DNA of 22,539 nt from an uncultured Alistipes sp. (GTDB lineage: Bacteria > Bacteroidota > Bacteroidia > Bacteroidales > Rikenellaceae): the NCBI GenBank assembly GCA_910586375.1, contig CAJUIE010000013.1:1-22539 (forward strand). Direction: 5' to 3'. A program made the translations under genes and the position numbers. Below the pieces are notes generated by a model. The model worked only from the letters and a program-made list of their open reading frames with translations. It was not told where the DNA came from and did no database searches. Below, one piece after another: positions 1-6,277 of this stretch. Numbering within the stretch: the first letter of the stretch is position 1; every line of letters begins with the position of its first letter.

Positions 1-999
1 GAAATAACCTACTTCAAGCACGACTCGATCAACCAGTTGCAGGAGGTAACCGAGCCCCTGAAGCTCCCCTGGCGATTCATCGAGACCAAAGAGCAGGAGC
101 GCGAGCGCGAAAAACTCGAACGCGAGCGCCGAAAAGCCGAGGAAGCCGGCGAAGAGTGGGTGGAGCCCAAAAAACCCAATCCCTTCGCCTACAAACTCCC
201 TCTCTCGGGAGACATAAACCCTGAAAACCACCTCACCGTAGATTTCGACTACCCACTCACCCGGCTCGACTCGACGGCCATGCTGCTGACCGTTACATAC
301 CCCGACCAAAGTATCGAAGATGTGCCTGTACACTTCGTGCGTGACACGGCGAAGCTGCGCCGATGGTACATACGGGCTCCCTGGAAAACAGAGGGTAAAT
401 ATACCCTTACCCTGCCTGAAGGCTCGATTACGGATGTAACCGGGATGTCGAACGACTCGATCGTAGGCAAATACACGGTACTCGATCCTGAAAAATTCGC
501 CGTGGTGAAAATCCATGTCAAAGGGCGTGACGACACCCGCTACATCGTGCAGCTACTCGACGGAAACGGCGCCCTGAAGCAAGAACAACGCAACGTAGAG
601 ACCGGCGACATCGTATTCAACTACGTACCAGCCGGTGACATCAAATTCCGCATCATCGAAGACCGCAACGGCAACGGTAAGTGGGACACGGGGGATGTAG
701 TGGCCCGCCGTCAGCCCGAACGCGCCGAGATGTATGCCGACGAACGCGGCGAAGAGACCTTCGCGACAAAAGCCAACTGGGAAATCGAGTTCGACATGGA
801 CATGAACCGCATCTTTGCACCCGTGACCATGCAGTCGCTCGTGCGCCTTTTAGACGAACGCGAAGTCCAGCGTCTGCGTCGTGAAGAGCAGAAACGCGTC
901 AAAGAGGGGCCGAAAAAGAACGAGCGCGACAACGACGAACAAAACCGCGTGAACAACAGCATGAACGCCACGGGCAACATGTTCAACACATTCAGATAA
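1..999 (+). CDS. Ig-like domain surface/lipoprotein, C-terminal part (5' end outside window)
   Basis: The reading frame is open from base 1, with no stop before the first TTG, so this is the end of a longer gene that begins upstream. A very charged, Arg/Glu-rich probable helix (about the first 50 residues) is followed by a beta-rich Ig-like region and then a carboxypeptidase-regulatory-like beta-sandwich. The motif EDRNGNGKWDTGD and a following RQPE are typical of the long Ig-like (SbsA-type) proteins of Bacteroidetes. The C-terminus is again charged and low-complexity. Its function in this family is unknown; an envelope role is likely because an outer-membrane barrel gene starts 2 bases after the stop, which suggests co-transcription and translational coupling. 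The family call is from memory of the motif, not from a search. Confidence 0.75.
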   Translation, partial: EITYFKHDSINQLQEVTEPLKLPWRFIETKEQEREREKLERERRKAEEAGEEWVEPKKPNPFAYKLPLSGDINPENHLTVDFDYPLTRLDSTAMLLTVTYPDQSIEDVPVHFVRDTAKLRRWYIRAPWKTEGKYTLTLPEGSITDVTGMSNDSIVGKYTVLDPEKFAVVKIHVKGRDDTRYIVQLLDGNGALKQEQRNVETGDIVFNYVPAGDIKFRIIEDRNGNGKWDTGDVVARRQPERAEMYADERGEETFATKANWEIEFDMDMNRIFAPVTMQSLVRLLDEREVQRLRREEQKRVKEGPKKNERDNDEQNRVNNSMNATGNMFNTFR

Positions 1000-1001
1000 C
1001 G

Positions 1002-1808
1002 ATGAAGAGCACACCGATCATACGCCTCGGGCTGCTGGCGGCAGCTCTCGTCGCAGCAAGCGGAGCCTGTGCCCAGCACACGCTGGGCGTGATAGCCGGC
1101 TACGGCATGTCCAACGGCCGTTTCGAGCCCAAGCAAGAGATGCGTGCCCAGTGGGGCAAATACAGCAGCGGCCTGACGTGGCGCTACTACGGACAACAGC
1201 GCTTCGTGGGGGGATTCGGCGTAGACCTGGAGTTTATCCAACAAGGTTTCTCGTTCGCCACCAACGCCTCGCAGGTCGAAGAAAAGAGCGACTACCTTTA
1301 CTACACACGCCGGATCAACTCCGTGGTCCTGCCGGTAGTGTGGCAGCCCCACATTTACCTTATCCGCAACCACATGAGGGTTTACTTAGAAGCAGCTGCG
1401 ACTTTCTTCTACAACATCTCCTCGACCTACGAGAACGAATACGCCCGTGAACAAGGCCTCGGCAACTGGCGCGGCAACTACTCCTTCTCGCTACCGCGCG
1501 ACAACCGCTTCAGCTATGGTCTGGCCGGTGGCGGCGGTATAGCTTTCCTCATCAAACGCTTCGAACTAAACTTCCGCGTACGCTACTACTTCGGCTATTC
1601 GGACATCGTGCGAAACCGCAACCGCTACTACGACAACACGACCGATGGTCCGGAAAACCCCTTCTGGACCACACCTCTGCGATCGCCGTTAGACAACCTG
1701 ATGATCGGCATAGGGCTCAACTACCGCTTCAACAAAGAGGGATTCTCAACCTGGAAACCGCGACCCAAGCGTGAAAAAAACCAGGAAATATTCAAATACG
1801 GATTGTAA
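1002..1808 (+). CDS. Outer-membrane beta-barrel protein (PorT-like porin family)
   Basis: The 268-residue protein begins with a signal peptide (hydrophobic stretch at residues 8-22, ACAQ cleavage region). Alternating aromatic/polar strands follow, rich in Tyr, Arg and Gly, such as RVRYYFGYSD and GIGLNYRF, as in small 8-10-stranded Bacteroidetes barrels of the OMP_b-brl/PorT type. The ATG is 2 bases after the upstream stop, so the two genes are probably one transcript and may form one envelope module. Nothing fixes a substrate. PorT itself (gliding/type IX secretion) is possible but cannot be separated from the many paralogs by eye. rbfA follows 21 bases later. Confidence 0.75.
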   Translation: MKSTPIIRLGLLAAALVAASGACAQHTLGVIAGYGMSNGRFEPKQEMRAQWGKYSSGLTWRYYGQQRFVGGFGVDLEFIQQGFSFATNASQVEEKSDYLYYTRRINSVVLPVVWQPHIYLIRNHMRVYLEAAATFFYNISSTYENEYAREQGLGNWRGNYSFSLPRDNRFSYGLAGGGGIAFLIKRFELNFRVRYYFGYSDIVRNRNRYYDNTTDGPENPFWTTPLRSPLDNLMIGIGLNYRFNKEGFSTWKPRPKREKNQEIFKYGL

Positions 1809-1829
1809 ATCGGTAAATTCGAAAAAACA

Positions 1830-2171
1830 ATGGAAACAACACGCCAGCAGAAAATAGCCCGGCAAATACAAAAAGACGTGGCCGAAATCTTCCAGAAAGA
1901 GGGGGCCCCGATCATCCGCGGCTCGCTCGTGACCGTCACGACCGTGCGTATGTCCCCCGATCTGGGATACGCGAAAATCTACGTCAGCATCTTCCCCTTC
2001 GAACACAGCCCCGCCGTGATGCAAGAGATAGAGCGCAACAACCGCGTCATAAGACACGCACTGGGACAGCGAATCCGTAACCAACTGAAAAACGTCCCGG
2101 AAATCCAGTTCTTCCTCGATGATTCGCTCGAATACATCGACCATATAGACCGGGCGCTGAAAGAAAATTGA
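1830..2171 (+). CDS. rbfA: Ribosome-binding factor A
   Basis: The 113-residue length fits RbfA, a single KH-like domain protein that binds the 30S subunit and helps mature the 5' end of 16S rRNA, notably in the cold. Recognisable features are the N-terminal helix with ARQIQKDVAEIFQ, the strand region with GSLVTVTTVRMSPDLGYAKIYVSIF, and the C-terminal helix/strand with LGQRIRNQLKNVPEIQFFLDDS ending near residue 107. The start is an ATG 21 bases after the barrel gene. It is probably co-transcribed with the genes upstream; about 200 bases of repeat-bearing DNA separate it from the next gene. Confidence 0.95.
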   Translation: METTRQQKIARQIQKDVAEIFQKEGAPIIRGSLVTVTTVRMSPDLGYAKIYVSIFPFEHSPAVMQEIERNNRVIRHALGQRIRNQLKNVPEIQFFLDDSLEYIDHIDRALKEN

Positions 2172-2253
2172 AGCAGGAGAGGAGCTCCACTGGCCGGGGC
2201 TCCGGCTCGGTTGATTCTTTTCGGACCGGAGACTGCGGACAGGATGCTACGAA

Positions 2254-2335
2254 GTGGCGGGCCTCCGCACAGCGAAGGATTTGGCCCGCATCGGCTAAAG
2301 CCGAAATAGATTCTTTGCTTACCGAAAGGTGTGAT
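2254..2335 (+). repeat. Intergenic GC-rich hairpin element (family shared with 18680-18751)
   Basis: The 196-base gap between rbfA and the permease holds no gene. It contains a perfect inverted repeat, GCGGGCC at 2257-2263 and GGCCCGC at 2283-2289, around GCCTCCGCA, then CGGCTAAAGCCG, and then AGATTCT at 2308-2314. The order of parts (hairpin with CCTCCGCA in its 5' half, AAAGCCGAAA-like segment, AGATTCT) matches 18683-18737 in front of rsmG. The paired stem bases differ but stay complementary, so structure may be what is kept. Function is unknown. Confidence 0.5.
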
Positions 2336-2365
2336 TTTTAATTTTTAATTCTTAATTTTTAATTG
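2333..2365 (+). repeat. AT-rich tract of TTTTTAATT units before the permease start
   Basis: Three TTTTTAATT-like units with one CTTAATT spacer run almost into the ATG at 2368, in otherwise GC-rich DNA. Its last 15 bases, CTTAATTTTTAATTG, recur exactly at 16537-16551, upstream of the glycosyltransferase. It may serve as an AT-rich upstream promoter region or A/T-rich ribosome-entry leader; no clear TAnnTTTG box lies downstream of it here. Confidence 0.5.
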
Positions 2366-2367
2366 CG

Positions 2368-3591
2368 ATGCTGCCGCTGCTCTTTGCCCGCCGCTACCTC
2401 TTCTCCGCGCAATCCCGTTCGGTCGTGAACCTGATCTCGGGACTGAGCGTCGCGGCTCTGGCAATGCCCGTGGCGGCAATGATCATCCTGCTGTCGGTAT
2501 TCAACGGTTTCGAGATGCTCGTGCAGGCCAACTGTTCGGCTTTCGACGCCGACCTGACCCTCTCGGTCCGTGAAGGACAGACCTTTGCCACAGAGGAAAT
2601 AGACACGACCACCCTGGCTCGTATCCCAGGCGTCAGAGCACAGTCATTCATCCTGGAACAGAGCGTATTGCTGGAACACAACGGCCGGCAGGCTACGGCT
2701 ACACTCCGGGGCATGGACGATGCTTACGAAGAGGTGCTGCCGTTCGGCGAAGCCCTCACGACAGGGAGTGAAGCTGTACGCATCGGCGAACTCGAACGTC
2801 TGGTCATCGGACAGACAATGGCCCACATGCTGGCGATCCGCTCGCTGGCAGATGCCGATGTCAACATCTACGCCGTGCGGCGAGAATCGTTCTCGTCATT
2901 GCTTCCCACAGACAACTACACGCGCCGCCGGGTACCTGTAGGCGGGGCCTTCACCCTCGATCTGGAGACGGAACAAACCAGTGTCCTGGCATCGCTCCGA
3001 CTTGCACAAGAGCTTTTCGCCCACCCAGGGAAGGCTTCGGGACTTTTGATCCGGATAACAGAAGGCGCCGACACAGAGCGGGTCCGCCAGGCCATAAAAG
3101 AGGTCGTGGACGAGCGTTTCCGCGTCCGCACGCGTTACGAACTGCGGGCGTCGTTCTACCGAATCATGACCTACGAGAAGTGGGGTATCTTTTTCGTGAC
3201 GCTGCTGGTGCTTGCCGTGGCGTCGTTCTCGGTCGTGGGTGCGTTGACGATACTCATCGTCGAAAAACACGACGACATCTTCACCCTAAAGGCGTTAGGG
3301 GCCGACCAGGGGCTGCTGCGGACCATCTTCCGGCACGAAGGGTGGCTTATCTGTCTGCTGGGCGGCGCAGCGGGGCTGGGTGTGGGTATCGGCGCCACTC
3401 TGATGCAACAACACTTCGGACTGATCGAAATACCGGCCGAGAGTTTCCTGACAAAGAGCTACCCCGTAGAGTTTCGGCCCACGGACCTGCTGGCTGTCGT
3501 GGCAGCCTTCGCAGCCATATCCTGCCTGCTCACGGAGGTGACAGTAAGAAGTATGATAAAAAAACGAAGGAATAAAAAACTTCGGCTTTAA
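2368..3591 (+). CDS. FtsX-like ABC transporter permease, LolC/LolE type
   Basis: The 407-residue inner-membrane protein has the MacB/LolE layout. There is an N-terminal membrane helix (about residues 22-45), a long periplasmic domain (about 46-265), and three C-terminal helices forming the FtsX domain (about 275-390). The N-terminus FARRYLFSAQSRSVVNLISGLSV is typical of LolC/E-like permeases. Such proteins pair with a LolD-type ATPase to extract lipoproteins from the inner membrane. No ATPase gene is adjacent, so it must be supplied elsewhere. ATG 2368 lies directly after the AT-rich tract. The substrate (lipoproteins or another envelope molecule) is inferred. Confidence 0.85.
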   Translation: MLPLLFARRYLFSAQSRSVVNLISGLSVAALAMPVAAMIILLSVFNGFEMLVQANCSAFDADLTLSVREGQTFATEEIDTTTLARIPGVRAQSFILEQSVLLEHNGRQATATLRGMDDAYEEVLPFGEALTTGSEAVRIGELERLVIGQTMAHMLAIRSLADADVNIYAVRRESFSSLLPTDNYTRRRVPVGGAFTLDLETEQTSVLASLRLAQELFAHPGKASGLLIRITEGADTERVRQAIKEVVDERFRVRTRYELRASFYRIMTYEKWGIFFVTLLVLAVASFSVVGALTILIVEKHDDIFTLKALGADQGLLRTIFRHEGWLICLLGGAAGLGVGIGATLMQQHFGLIEIPAESFLTKSYPVEFRPTDLLAVVAAFAAISCLLTEVTVRSMIKKRRNKKLRL

Positions 3592-3667
3592 CAAAACCGA
3601 TCTTTGGGTCGAGTCAGCAGAACCCGACTGACAGCAGCCTCTGCCGGCACACAAAAACTTGCAAACG

Positions 3668-4534
3668 ATGAAAAAAAACATCCTGTTTCGCCTCGCCATC
3701 GGCAGCGCCCTGCTGCTGTCGACCGCCTGCGCCCGTCATAAGATCATCCCCGACGACCGGCTGGCCCTGATCTTCCACGACGCCTTTCTGGCCAACGCCT
3801 ACGTGGGAACGAAAAACCTCAAGCTCGACTCGCTCAATCTCTACGAACCCGTCTTTGCCTCCTACGGTTACACGACCGAAGACGTTCAATATACCATCGG
3901 TAACTTTTCCAAGCGCAAGAGTGCCCGGCTGGGCGACGTAGTCGAGCAAGCTATAACCCTGCTCGAAGCCGAAGGGAAATATTACGACCGCGAAGTCGCC
4001 GTACTCGACACAATCGACAACGTGGCCCGGCGAACCTTTACCCGCAAACTGCACTCCGATTCGCTAATCCGCGTCACAACTCTGGCCGACACGACGCGCC
4101 TGAGCTTCACCTTCGAAACGGCCCCAGGCGACTACGAAGTCCGCCTGAACTACCGAATCGACTCGCTGGACCGCAATGACAAGGGGCTGCGTAGCATGAT
4201 GTGGCTTGAACGCGCCGACAGCTCCCGGGCCAATACCCAGACGATGACGCTGCGCCGTGACCGCGAAGAGTTGCTTTCCCGCCGTTTTACGGCCGACTCC
4301 TCCCACCGCCGCCTGCGCATCGAACTGCTGAACTTCAACACTGCGCCGCGCCGTCCGTCGATCACCATCCGGGACCTCTCCGTGGAGTACAAACCCCACG
4401 CCCGCACGGCCGTAGAGCAGCTCTACGATCGTCAGCTCGGCATCCGCATCTTCGCCGACGACTTCTTCGGAGCCCTACGCCACACCGCCGACACCCTCTC
4501 CGCCCATGCCGCCCAGCCGAAAGATAGCCTCTAA
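3668..4534 (+). CDS. DUF4296 lipoprotein
   Basis: The 288-residue protein starts at the ATG at 3668 rather than the in-frame TTG at 3659, because MKKNILFRLAIGSALLLSTAC makes an ideal lipoprotein signal with Cys21 as the lipid-modified residue. Residues about 25-110 fit DUF4296: IPDDRLALIFHDAFLANA, then a Tyr/Thr-rich helix pair ending AITLLEAE. DUF4296 is a Bacteroidetes family of unknown function. The C-terminal half (about 125-288) is a longer beta-rich region that small DUF4296 proteins lack; it contains FTFETAPGDYEVRLNYR and may be a carbohydrate-binding-like sandwich. Its end overlaps the next gene by 29 bases, which suggests coupling. Confidence 0.8.
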   Translation: MKKNILFRLAIGSALLLSTACARHKIIPDDRLALIFHDAFLANAYVGTKNLKLDSLNLYEPVFASYGYTTEDVQYTIGNFSKRKSARLGDVVEQAITLLEAEGKYYDREVAVLDTIDNVARRTFTRKLHSDSLIRVTTLADTTRLSFTFETAPGDYEVRLNYRIDSLDRNDKGLRSMMWLERADSSRANTQTMTLRRDREELLSRRFTADSSHRRLRIELLNFNTAPRRPSITIRDLSVEYKPHARTAVEQLYDRQLGIRIFADDFFGALRHTADTLSAHAAQPKDSL

Positions 4535-4850
4535 CCTGCTGTGGACCCCACAGGGGATCGTCCGCAACCCGCTGGTCCGGGTCACGGAGGAGGGGCGGAT
4601 ACTGCGCGTCGAAGAGTGTCCCGATCCAGACCGGGAGCCGTTGACTGAGTTTCATGCAGGATTGCTGGTCGCCGACTTCGACACCGACTACCGTGCGGCA
4701 TTCGCACGTCTGTGCAGCACGCCCAATCGGTCGCTCGCGGAGTCACTACCCGAAGCAGTCACACACAATAAAGGCATCTTAGTCGTTATCTCAGGAATCG
4801 ATTACGACACCCTATGCCCCTCGCCCCTCGCCCGGATCGAGCGACTGTGA
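4506..4850 (+). CDS. Small protein resembling an amidohydrolase without its catalytic barrel
   Basis: The 114-residue protein overlaps the lipoprotein gene by 29 bases. Residues 5-55 (RKIASNLL ... GIVRNPLVRVTEEGRILRVEE ... EFHAGLLVADF) read like the N-terminal beta-sandwich strands of amidohydrolases, where a PGF/HxH metal motif normally follows. Here the HxH is absent. Residues about 75-114 (RSLAESLPEAVTHNKGILVVISGIDYDTLCPSPLARIERL) read like the family's C-terminal helix and returning strands. The whole metal-binding TIM barrel (about 250-300 residues) appears deleted, leaving the composite domain. It ends 6 bases before the convergent xerD. It could be a stable domain protein or a decaying gene; no catalysis is expected. 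The relationship is judged by eye. Confidence 0.6.
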   Translation: MPPSRKIASNLLWTPQGIVRNPLVRVTEEGRILRVEECPDPDREPLTEFHAGLLVADFDTDYRAAFARLCSTPNRSLAESLPEAVTHNKGILVVISGIDYDTLCPSPLARIERL

Positions 4851-4856
4851 GAAGGA

Positions 4857-5798
4857 TCACTCCCCGTCGGAATCGACCTCCCAGCGATGGGTGCTCATGG
4901 GCAGGTGCTCCTCGACCGTACGACGCAGATGGGCACGGTTGAGGTGGGTGTAAATCTCTGTGGTGAGGATACTCTCGTGTCCCAACATATCCTGAACCTG
5001 CCGGATGCCAGCTCCCCCTTCGAGCAAATGCGTAGCGAACGAGTGGCGGAAAGTGTGGGGACTGACCCGTTTATCGATCCCGGCCCGCAAGACCGCCTGA
5101 CGGAGAAACGTGAAGACCATAACCCGCGAAAGCGGCTTGCCGCGATTATTCAGGAAAACAGTATCCTCGGTGCGACTTTTGGCGGCCATCTCCTGCCGAT
5201 CTTCGAGCCAGCGGCAAACCCGCTCACGCGCAACACCGCTGATAGGCACAATCCGCTGCTTGTCGCCCTTGCCGACGACCCGGATATATCCTTCGCCGAA
5301 AAATAAATCGCCCAAACGCAACGAAATAAGCTCCGAGACCCGCAAACCGCACGAATAAAGCACCTCAAGCATAGCAGCGTCGCGCCGACCTTTAGGACTC
5401 GTGGTATCGACCGCCGCAATAATACGGTCAATCTCTGCGGTGGAGAGAACATCGGGCAGATGACGACCGAACTTAGGAGTAGCGATAAACTCGGCAGGCG
5501 AAGCCTCGATGCGTTCATCGAGCAACAGGAAGTCGAAAAAACTGCGCACGCCACTCAAAGCCCGGGCCTGCGTGCTTTTCTCCCGGCCCCGATCATAAAG
5601 CCACGTCACATAACGCTCAATCATCTCGCGCTCGACCTTACGGGGCTCAACGTCCCACTGGCGGAGAATGAAATGGGCAAATTGCCTCAAATCGTGCATG
5701 TAAGAGTCGACCGTATTAGCTGCAAGGTGTTTCTCAATGCGGATATGAGTACGATAACGCCGGCCGGCCTCTTCCCATTTTTTCGTATTTTGTGCCAT
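4857..5798 (-). CDS. xerD: Tyrosine recombinase XerD
   Basis: This 313-residue site-specific recombinase resolves chromosome dimers at dif together with XerC. The N-terminal SAM-like core-binding domain (about 8-95) and the catalytic domain carry the full set of active-site residues: R153 in GLRVSEL, K177 in VVGKGDKQR, H248 and R251 in HTFRHSFATHL, H274 in LGHESILTTEIYTH and nucleophile Y283. The ATG at 5798 is preferred over a GTG at 5828 because it leaves a leader after the promoter box at 5850-5843, and MAQNTKKWEE fits the family start. It faces the upstream operon and ends 6 bases from the small protein gene. XerC versus XerD is not certain; the N-terminus looks more like XerD. Confidence 0.92.
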   Translation of the reverse strand: MAQNTKKWEEAGRRYRTHIRIEKHLAANTVDSYMHDLRQFAHFILRQWDVEPRKVEREMIERYVTWLYDRGREKSTQARALSGVRSFFDFLLLDERIEASPAEFIATPKFGRHLPDVLSTAEIDRIIAAVDTTSPKGRRDAAMLEVLYSCGLRVSELISLRLGDLFFGEGYIRVVGKGDKQRIVPISGVARERVCRWLEDRQEMAAKSRTEDTVFLNNRGKPLSRVMVFTFLRQAVLRAGIDKRVSPHTFRHSFATHLLEGGAGIRQVQDMLGHESILTTEIYTHLNRAHLRRTVEEHLPMSTHRWEVDSDGE

Positions 5799-5828
5799 CG
5801 GACGAATGCTTTTTCGGGCTTTTTCCAC

Positions 5829-5850
5829 TACCTTTGCAAAAGCAAAGGTA
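5829..5850 (-). promoter_or_regulatory. Palindromic promoter -7 box for xerD
   Basis: On the minus strand, TACCTTTG at 5850-5843 matches the Bacteroidetes -7 consensus TAnnTTTG and would start transcription about 35-40 bases before the xerD ATG. It lies in a perfect inverted repeat, TACCTTTGC / AAAA / GCAAAGGTA (5829-5850), so the plus strand carries the same box reading towards the cassette at 5887. No good -33 element is visible. Confidence 0.5.
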
Positions 5851-5886
5851 CAAAATTTACATAATATACATATTTGAACGCAGGGC

Positions 5887-6081
5887 CCCGCTTCGGGTTA
5901 CCGCCTCAGCAATTCCGGCGCCCTGGGTCTTGTGGGCGCGTATGGTTACACCTGGAGCAGTGCGCCTTACTCGGCGACGAGTGTATACGGATCGCGCTTG
6001 GACTTCGGCAGTTCCTTCGTGAATCCCGAGCTCAACAGCGACCGTGCGCACGGTTTCCCCGTTCGCTGCGTGCAGGAATAA
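5887..6081 (+). pseudogene. Orphan C-type-lectin-like C-terminal cassette, DGR variable-repeat-like (copy A)
   Basis: This intergenic block reads in frame for 64 codons to a TAA: PASGYRLSNSGALG ... GYTWSSAPYS ... GFPVRCVQE. An in-frame TGA lies just upstream at 5875-5877 and there is no start codon, so it is only the tail of a gene. The YxWSS ... VRC pattern is that of FISUMP/DUF1566-like C-type-lectin-fold proteins, whose tails are common DGR targets in Bacteroidetes. Copy B at 18298 has the same ends (19 identical bases at the 5' side, 23 at 6052-6074) and the same centre (5953-5976). Nineteen codons differ in amino acid, and 17 of those end in C or T in both copies. Origin as a DGR variable repeat is inferred. 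Confidence 0.6.
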
Positions 6082-6100
6082 GAGAGGGGGGGGGCACAGA

Positions 6101-6160
6101 CCGGGGCCAGCGGAGCAAGACACCGAGTGTCGGGCCTTCGCCCGGGGATGGCGCCGGCCC
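6101..6160 (+). repeat. Structured hairpin element after cassette A
   Basis: An outer stem (CCGGGGCC 6101-6108 with GGCGCCGG 6150-6157, one mismatch) encloses a small hairpin GACAC-CGA-GTGTC. Bases 6107-6132 are identical to 18505-18530 after cassette B. GCCTTCGCCCGGGG (6134-6147) is identical to the reverse complement of 19452-19465. A run of nine G (6086-6094) sits between the cassette stop and this element. No U-tract follows, so it is not a classic terminator. Confidence 0.6.
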
Positions 6161-6179
6161 GAACGACCTGCGGTCGAAT

Positions 6180-6248
6180 GTCATTCTGAACGCAGTCAAG
6201 AATCTATTGTTACGATATAAATTCTTCGGCCAAAGCCTCAGAATGGAC
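6180..6248 (+). repeat. CATTCTGA-type imperfect inverted repeat before prmA
   Basis: GTCATTCTGA (6180-6189) pairs with TCAGAATGGAC (6238-6248, one bulged base), and AAGAAT (6199-6204) pairs with ATTCTT (6221-6226). This looks like a worn copy of the short CATTCTGA ... AAGAATCT ... TCAGAATGAC dispersed repeat seen between genes in many bacteria. It occupies most of the leader of prmA, starting 98 bases before the ATG. Confidence 0.45.
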
Positions 6249-6277
6249 GAAAAAACAGAAGAAAACATACAACATCC

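Noticed and set aside
711..1373. Minus-strand frame across the Ig-like and barrel genes (220 codons)
   Set aside because: It spans the junction of two co-oriented genes and shows Ser/Arg-rich shadow composition.
3592..3667. Possible terminator (GGGTCGAGTC ... GACTGAC) after the FtsX permease
   Set aside because: The pairing is imperfect and no T-tract follows; the lipoprotein gene could be co-transcribed.
5887..6248. Insertion sequence or transposon as the source of the cassette-hairpin units
   Set aside because: There is no transposase frame, and I could not see target-site duplications or shared terminal inverted repeats at the outer edges.
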